Positions 57,212 through 64,000 of a DNA stretch of 64,000 nt are shown one piece after another. Both the position numbers and the translations under genes were made by a program. The stretch is from Symsagittifera roscoffensis. Taxonomy: Eukaryota; Xenacoelomorpha; Acoela; Convolutidae. The stretch covers positions 13,118,539-13,182,538 of the forward strand of contig NC_087070.1 in NCBI RefSeq assembly GCF_963678635.1, written 5' to 3'. The stretch's first letter is position 1, and every line of letters begins with the position of its first letter. Below the pieces are notes generated by a model. That model was not told where the DNA came from. It ran no database searches and worked only from the letters and a program-made list of their open reading frames with translations.

Positions 57212-57960
57212 GTGAACACGGTGAGCCCGACAACATTTGAGGTATTCTGGACTAAGAACGTACGAGGAGAAGAAGGTTTGGAGAGGACGGATAGTAAGTT
57301 GGGAGCAGGATGGACCGAGTTCTTCCTGGCGAAAATGTATCTTGGACTTTCCCGCTGTCGGGAATTCCTCAAAGCCGATATGGGACTTACTAGCGTGATG
57401 ACCATGGGACTGATTGTGACGCTCTGATTATAAGATTACAGAAAGCGACCAGTCGAACTGCTAGTGCTGGAAGGCAAACAGAGTCTCCGCCTGGACGGAC
57501 TTTTGATTGTGATTGCTATAACACATGGAAGGCTAGGAGACCTGATAACCTTAACAAATAATCCTGACCAAATTAGAGAGCATGTGAAAAATTTGACATG
57601 AAAAGGGCCATAGCCTCCTGGACCAAGATGCGGGACTTGCCACACACCCTTATCCAATGCCTGTTGCAGCAAAATCGTTCTGGCACAGGAGAAGATAAGA
57701 CAATTAACAGAGAGAAGGACATTTATATAGGAGGCATGCCCTCACTCACCTACTTGTGCCTAGCTATGAGCACATATCCTTTAGCAATGATCAGGGGCGT
57801 CAGCGAGTTCGTGATGATGATATATGATCCTGCCGTGACTTTCGCGTTCCGGGACACGAAAGAAGAAGCTTACAGGAGGTCGTTGTTGCACCTGTACCTC
57901 ATTTCAGTAGTGGACAGGAGTACACTCAATCGATGCGTACACTCATTTGAAGTGGAATGA
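57212..57960 (+). pseudogene. Unidentified and helix-rich frames, copy 3
   Basis: 57212-57427 corresponds to 44053-44397 (FWTKNVRGEEGLERTDSKLG, ADMGLTSVMTMGLIVTL). 57598-57960 corresponds to 44565-44900 but is fully open here for 120 codons (MRDLPHTLIQCLLQQNRSGT ... GGMPSLTYLCLAMSTYPLAM ... RRSLLHLYLISVVDRSTLNR), showing the undamaged reading of this segment. Confidence 0.4.
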
Positions 57961-58030
57961 GGGTATCTTGAAGTATTCCTTAAGCTCTGAAAAGTACGAC
58001 CTCACAATAAGACGAATGGCGAAATAACAA

Positions 58031-58392
58031 GGGTTCCTCAATTACTAGCCTCATACCAGAGAGTGACGAAAGAAACAGAAAACTGGGGCAATTAAAAGAG
58101 ACTACCAGAGGAAATACCAGAGTTTCCTCTATTACGTGGAATGCTGCTCGGAGCAGACTCCGTAGTATAGACTCCTATGCTGAAAGCATTTTAAACCATC
58201 GAAAAAAGAATGGCGGAAATCTCTGAGTCGATGAACTCGAGCTTTGTCAACAGAAAGGATGCAGTGCTGCAGTTTACGCGGTTCGCTTACGTGGATGAGT
58301 CGACCAAAAGAAGATTGAGCAGTGCAGCAATTCCCAAACCTGGAAGGTTCAAAGAGAGTGGTTCAAGTTGGAGCTGGTGCCAACCAATATGA
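58031..58392 (+). pseudogene. Helix-rich protein 3' part, copy 3
   Basis: Counterpart of 45000-45350 with stops at several places. VTKETENWGN, RLPEEIPEFPLL and AAVPQFTRFAYVDE-like stretches are readable (LQFTRFAYVDESTKRRLSSA at 58270). More decayed than copies 1 and 2. Confidence 0.35.
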
Positions 58393-58689
58393 GAGGTAAA
58401 GCATACTTGCAGGAGGCTGCACTGATAATCCTGAATGTGAGGCCAGATTTGGTAATAACTGGAAGCTACCGAACAGATTTGCTCTAGCACCCTTCGGCTG
58501 CTAAGAGGTTTTGATGAGGTACAGGGAATAACAAGACCGGTCAGCAGATGGCCGGTCGTACCGAAACTACCTTTCAGAACCGTGAATAATGATGAAAAAG
58601 GGTCTTCAGGATCGGGGTGGAAAAAGAGAATAATAAAAAGACAACGAATAAAAAGACCGCCAGTCAGAAGAGCTAATAGAACAGGATCC

Positions 58690-58920
58690 TGACCGAGCGG
58701 GAATTGATGATGACAAAGCCTCAGTAGGTGGCGCGTCGAGCCTGGACTTCTTCCTTGATGAAGACGAAACGGAGATGGTCACGGGGACGACTGAACCAGC
58801 TGGAGATGAAAGTTCCGCATTGGAACAGCCCTCAGCCTTCATGAATACAGCTCGCAACTTGCCAGATAGTAGCTCTGCTAGCAAGAGCGAAACTACTACA
58901 GAGAAAGTTTTTTTTTACGG
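58690..58920 (+). pseudogene. Acidic tail, copy 3
   Basis: The plus-strand frame matching the acidic tail of copies 1 and 2 (ASSLDFFLDEDETEMVTGTT, PAGDESSALEQPSAFMNTAR) is preserved. This region is one of the most similar between copies. Confidence 0.4.
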
Positions 58921-59470
58921 AATCTCCTAGTAAGAAAAAAATAGAAGGCGCGCAGCCAGAGTAAGTTTCCTGGGATCCCTGTCAAAAGAAGAATAAGAAG
59001 TTCACCACCGTGATCATGAGAACAGAACAGGCTGTGTGATGGACAGTTGCTGTTATGGAGGAGTTCTGGACGGTAGTACAGTGCTACGGGACCCATTCCA
59101 TGTTCAAAACAGGTCTCAACAGACCACTGATGCAGTAAATCTTTGACAAAATGGATGAGTTCGAAGGAAAATTGGGCAAAAGTGAGACGACCTCCCCAAT
59201 CAAGATGACGCGTCAAGAAAGCAACGATGAAGTGGTGTAACTGTCCAGAGCGCAGAAAGGGACAATGAGATCAAAGTCGGTGGTTGCAAGGATCAACGAT
59301 ATGAAAATGAGGAGGGGCAGCAAAGTTATGTTTAGAAAAACCGCTAGCAAAGCGCAACAAAAATGATGACAGATGTAGCGATGGTGCCATCAATCATCAT
59401 CGCAGGATTGAGACAAGCCAGCTATAAAACCAAGAGGCTTATGCAACGCTAGCCTCTAAGAAATGCACTG

Positions 59471-60106
59471 GTGAGTTCACCGTGGAGGGCAGTAGAAATA
59501 CGCAATTTTGAACAAGTTTTGAGAACTATTCCGAAAGTACAAGCTTTGAGAGCGATACCGCACGTTAGAACTGAGCTGCAACTCAGACGTGCTTGGTTTA
59601 TGACGCGTCTCACGATGGAAGAGTATGTGTTTGAAGAGATAAAAAGGTCGAAAAAAGAGAAGTTGCTCTTGATGACGCATTTAAGAGACCTGATGATCTG
59701 TGAAGGAGCGGCAGTAGCTTGTGCGAAAAAGAGAGACGCTCTCTGCTTTGTCCCATTTTTTCCTGTGCCAGCGCTAAACACCTGCACGAAAACGCTGGCA
59801 AATGGCAGCGAAAAGCCTATCACTTTTCTCTTACAAGGGCTAATGAATTTTCACCAAATAAAGCTACTGAGGGTCAACAAATAACCCGTGGAGCTAGATT
59901 CCTTGAGAAATATTGATGACATCGGAAGACTTTCTAACAAGGAGATTGGGCTCACCAAATAATCAATGAGGACGCTTCTGTCGTCCAGTGAATACTGTGG
60001 ACCAATCAGAAAGAAGTCGTACCACTATGTACCGGGTATTGTTGGTATCGCATACAATCCTTTCATGAATGAATACATATGTGATTGCTACTTCGACTAT
60101 GATTAA
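59471..60106 (+). pseudogene. Unidentified frames, including a Cys-containing segment
   Basis: The 137-codon frame 59471-59884 (AVEIRNFEQVLRTIPKVQAL ... EEYVFEEIKRSKKEKLLLMT ... ICEGAAVACAKKRDALCFVP) is followed by a 45-codon frame 59967-60106 (SSSEYCGPIRKKSYHYVPGI ... NEYICDCYFDYD). Further on, 60302-60407 reads VPKFKCRFDIPSDTEYKGEL and NADCNL, and 60430-60545 includes CLTKACGLEGRICGGLGC. Spaced cysteines would suit an extracellular domain. This region is absent from the first occurrence of the unit. Family not recognised. Confidence 0.35.
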
Positions 60107-60799
60107 GCTGTGTTACTGAAATTTAGGTTGTCGAGAACATGACCGATAAGAAGTAATGTCAATAGGCAAGTCATGCTAGGATATGTATTGGAAGAAAAGG
60201 TGAATGCACCTTTCATACCAAAAACTGACACAAGAGTGGAGTTTGGATTGGTATGAATGATTGAGGACTTGATGGTAGTGTGGGACTTAGTGAAGCCATC
60301 ATGGTGCCTAAGTTCAAATGCCGATTCGATATTCCGAGCGACACAGAGTATAAGGGAGAACTAAATGCAGATTGCAATTTGATCTCAACACCATCTACAG
60401 TTTGATAACCAAAGCCTCCAGGAGAAACCGAGAGAAAATTGTGAAGTTGCCTGGCTGGGAACAGGAAGACTGGGTCCAAACTAGTAGCTGTCTAACGAAA
60501 GCATGTGGACTAGAAGGTCGCATATGTGGAGGTCTTGGCTGCGTAAAAAACTTGCGAGCAACATAAGCAACTAATGACATTGTTTGGAAACGTAGTGATG
60601 AAAACAAGAAGGGAAACGAAGACAAGTATCAGATTGTCATGGAGGAATTTGAAGGAATCTAGCGACTGCATTAGGATTCTACAGCATGATTGATTCTCTA
60701 CAGTCATTAATCAATCTAGAACAGAAGCATGAGATGGTCAAAGACATTAGGGAAAATGTTTTCGGGATTTTCACAGACTGAAAAGAAGCTTATCGGAAA

Positions 60800-61195
60800 G
60801 TGGAGAGAAGCGATAGAAATTGGAGAGGAACAATGGGCAAAGTGAAACATTTCGCAGACCTACCTGGAGCCCCATACGTAGCCGGCTCGCCGATGTCTCC
60901 CATGTGCAAGAGCCGATATCCAGTAAACTTAGTGGCAGTGGACGTAAAAAGTGCATGCACGATAGTGGATCAAGCCTACTCAGTGCCAAAGCGTGTAAGA
61001 CTTGCTGGGATGTCGGCGAAGTCTTATGATTTACTTTGTAAGATGTTTGCCGCAGTTACATATGTAACCAGGGACAAATTAGAACCGAAACATGGATCAG
61101 AACGTTCATGGGATATGCTAGTGGGAACTTTTGAGATTTTGAAAGACAAAAGCAGAAAGATCAACAGCAACGGATTGCAATGCAAAAGACAATAG
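60800..61195 (+). pseudogene. Unidentified 131-codon frame of the repeat tail
   Basis: Open frame KVKHFADLPGAPYVAGSPMS, KSRYPVNLVAVDVKSACTIV, LAGMSAKSYDLLCKMFAAVT and SWDMLVGTFEILKDKSRKIN. The counterpart at 50555-50830 has an internal deletion, so this is the fuller version. Confidence 0.4.
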
Positions 61196-61232
61196 TGACG
61201 ACATCCACCAGGTCCTGATGGAAGTGTAACCA

Positions 61233-61568
61233 TTGCTGGAATTGTCAGGTAAACGAAATTGGAGAGAAATTGTTTTGACACATGATGAGTTCCCATGCCC
61301 TTGTTATCTACAAGCATGGTGGTTTCCTGGGCGAAGTAATCTGGTGCTGATCTGGGACTCTAGAGACCTGCTCTGTATGTGTTTACCAGGCTCATCACAT
61401 CCCATAATTTGGGTGATAGTTAGAGCTATAATGGCGATTAGAAGGCTGGAAACTCAACTTAGAGCGAACAATCTGGAAGAATTTGAACGTCTAAAAGATT
61501 CAGATCTTTTTAAGACGATGTGCAAAATTTTGATTAATCCGACAAAAGTAAGAAAAATAGGGGACTGA
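61233..61568 (+). pseudogene. Unidentified 111-codon frame with a hydrophobic segment
   Basis: Reads LTHDEFPCPCYLQAWWFPGR, then SSHPIIWVIVRAIMAIRRLE (a short hydrophobic stretch followed by charge) and LRANNLEEFERLKDSDLFKT. The counterpart at 50925-51209 is similar, which supports this frame as formerly coding. A membrane-anchored C-terminus is possible but unproven. Confidence 0.35.
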
Positions 61569-62108
61569 AGACAACTGATGCCATGGTTCAGAGCCCACAT
61601 GACTGTCTGGTTCTACGAGTATGTCACAAAACATGGGTGGAAGCACAGCATACTGTACAGTTCGTAGCAAATAGACTTGGATCATAAGTTTTCAAGCGAG
61701 TTTCTGTGACGCATCGGAATGCGGTAATTGCCGCAGTTAAAAGAACGTTGAAGCCAATTAATTGTGACGGAGGAGAAAGAGAAAAAGTGTTGGAGAAATT
61801 GAACGTCTAAAAGATTTAGATCTTTTTAACACGATGAGCAAAATTTTGATTAATCCGACAAAAGTAAAAAAAAAATTGGGGACTGAAGACGACTGATGCC
61901 ATGGTTCACAGCCAACATGACTGTCTGGTTCTACGGGTATGTCAAAAAACATGGGTCGAAGCATAGCATAGTGTACAGTTCGTAGCAAATAGACTTGGAT
62001 CAGAAGGTTTCAAGCGAGTTTTTGTGACGCATCGGAATGCGGTAATTGCCACAGTTAAAAGAACGTTGAAGCCAATCAATTGTGACGGAGGAGAAGAGAA
62101 GAAATTTT
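61485..62108. repeat. About 313-bp tandem duplication
   Basis: GAACGTCTAAAAGATT at 61485 and 61801 begins two copies extending through GCGGTAATTGCC and GTTGAAGCCAAT. Present only in the third repeat unit. Confidence 0.85.
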
Positions 62109-62280
62109 GGAGGAAGATCTGGAGATAAATGTGACGCTGTGCCTCCCAAAAATAAGGAAATTACTGTATTACCTCTACCATGTTGCCAACAAAGGGTCGA
62201 AGAGCAGAGGTGTTGGAGGACTGACTCCACTGATCGTTGCCGCAGGAGGAGGGTTTGAAGTTTGAGGGGCTGCAATATTG

Positions 62281-64000
62281 TTTTCAATCAACTAAAAGGA
62301 CTATTCACTTTGTGGTGACAAAAGACACTTGGATAATCTCTTGAAGATGGAGGTTTTTTCACTGTTCCTTCTAACTAACGAGTTTTTAATTTTGATACTC
62401 AGGACCAATAGAAACTAGTTTTCCGAAGGTAAGAAGCAAAGTATGAAAACTTTAGTTTGTTTTTTGGCACAACAGTCCTTCTTTCCAAGGTTTTTCACCC
62501 TAGGAGTGTAATAATTTGACACGTTCACAGTGACACTGCGTAGAAAAAGTCCCTATCGAATGATGACTGACGTCACTTACCTTAATCTTACTAGTTTTTC
62601 ACCATCTTGACCTAGCCAGTTGTTTTTCTGGTCTGTTATGGGCTACGTTCTATGCTACCACTATGAAGCTTTGAACTTTTTATACATCATTTGGTTCTAG
62701 TTTGAGAATCATCTTCAAAATCTTCCTGGTTCTAGTTTGAAAAGTAGCACCGTTCATTTTTTTCAAAGCTACTTTAAAATTTTTTGAAGTGAACATAAGT
62801 TTTAATGCATCTTTGTACGTTCCATCCTCATAGTTCAAATCAAGTAACATTCGCCCAGGCATTACACAGTGACGGAGCGTAGAAAAAGTACCTTTCAACG
62901 ACTGTCACGCGTCAGTTATTTTAATTCTACTCTTTTTTAACCGTCTAGACCTAGCCAGATAGTTTTCTGGTCTGTTTAAGGCTATGCAAAAAGTTACCAA
63001 TTTTATCCATCAGTCAAAAGATTTTCGATCAGCTTTCGTTTACAACGTGAATACCATTAAAAATGCAACACAAAAAAAAATTGAATATGTTTTTAGTATC
63101 ATTTTTATACGGAATCCATTAGAGATGGATTCACTCTTTTCTCTACCCTGACTGCTCATGCTCTGAAAAACTAAATTAATTTTGATTTAAATTAAAAACA
63201 TTCAGGGCATTGCAGCAATATAAAATATGTAGTGAATGTTTTTAAACAGTCTTTGATCACCAAGCCTCTAATTCCGACCTTTCTCATTATCTTCCAGTTT
63301 GCTTTGCACTGGAGGATTTGGTGCAATCTCGAATGTCCTACTGGACCTTCCTTTTCCACTATCTCTGCCGGTGACCACCTTGTCGTACATTGGTCTTACA
63401 TCGAGGGCTTCATTTATCTTCTCTTTTTCTCTTTCTTCAGTCGACTACTTTCCATCTCGCAATCAATTGTTCTGTTTTTTGGTTTGTTTCTGGCCAAAAT
63501 GTCCTTTTTGTATTTCTCGAAATGTTCCTCTCCAAATTGAAACTTTGAAAAATTTAAATTTTAGAACATCATGAGCCTCTTTTTCACTGCAACTGCAATA
63601 ACAACGACTTTTATGTCGTTCTCTGCGTGTGTCGGAATGTTTGACTGTTCCAACCGGGTGATTGGCACAGAGAAAAGTTTTTAACTGGAAACCATGACTT
63701 TAAAAGTCAGAATAGATATTTTATCTTGAGTCATATCCTCAGAGTGCAGATTTGTGAAAATGTTGAAAGGCTATATCGATGTAGAACTTTGCCATTTGTA
63801 GCTTATAGTGAGTCTGTTTGATGTGGATAAAAACTCTTTTGATGCTTTTTTAAATCTGGTGGATATCACTGTAATATTCTGATGATTTAAACAAATTTCA
63901 ACGACGACATTGACTGGGCTGTCCGGCGAGTATGTGACTTTCGAGCAGAATTACCTGAAATGCATGTCATCAACAAAACTTAATTGGAAGAATTCAATTG
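62281..64000. other. AT-rich tail of the third repeat unit
   Basis: Homologous to 51340-52700. It contains a second copy of a 350-bp segment (GCGTAGAAAAAGT at 62539 and 62879). Frames at 62680-62898 (minus) and 63232-63540 (plus) are not conserved as protein in the first occurrence. No firm gene. Confidence 0.5.

Noticed and set aside
60213-60707. Minus-strand frames opposite the Cys-containing region
   Set aside because: The plus-strand frames share features with the rest of the repeat unit. The minus frames are Ser/Pro/Phe-rich shadows.
1-64000. CRISPR arrays, rRNA, tRNA or bacterial operon features
   Set aside because: No direct repeat/spacer structure, rRNA core sequence or convincing tRNA fold was seen, and splice sites and animal-type promoters argue against a prokaryote.

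Overview
The window looks like invertebrate animal DNA that is mostly decayed mobile-element sequence. The evidence is AT-rich spacers, GT-AG introns, TATA boxes, and binding-site arrays for animal transcription factors (CCAAT, CArG and CRE types). No ordinary host gene was recognised. The species cannot be named from the sequence.

Outer element (1-2073 and 32285 to about 40742). An old, broken Polinton/Maverick. Its protein-primed family B DNA polymerase (PolB1, minus strand) is cut in two: the N-terminal part lies at 32285-33246 and the C-terminal part at 1-2073, continuing past the left edge. On the other side of a 3.4-kb spacer lie plus-strand remnants of an F54H12.2-like capsid-type protein and an adenain-like cysteine protease, plus two unidentified coding remnants.

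Inner element (2080-32278). A second Polinton/Maverick sits inside PolB1. It has about 440-bp terminal inverted repeats, ends reading 5'-AG...CT-3', and a 6-bp target duplication AAGGTG (2074-2079 and 32279-32284). Its polymerase (PolB2, 24927-29251) is recognisable throughout but has five in-frame stops, several frameshifts and a damaged motif C. The right junction is present as three tandem 1.2-kb units. The interior carries no recognisable integrase, ATPase, protease or capsid gene. Instead it holds repeatedly duplicated small genes named here C2H2, Y, Z, M, A and B. The promoter regions of several carry regular arrays of one site class: CCAAT boxes at 54-bp spacing (C2H2) or 39-49 bp (A), three CArG boxes at 18-bp spacing (Z/M), and a 60-bp repeat of paired CRE palindromes plus a TATA box (PolB2). 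Only Y at 6902-7456 and the spliced zinc-finger gene at 8409-8880 look intact.

Right part (42613-64000). After a 200-bp assembly gap there is a more GC-rich family of direct repeats: two near-identical 4.1-kb copies, a tail, and a diverged third copy of about 10 kb. Its plus-strand reading frames are shared between copies (a Gag-like region, a DTGS-containing region, helical and acidic proteins, Cys-containing fragments). No reverse transcriptase, integrase or polymerase motif was found, so its identity stays open.
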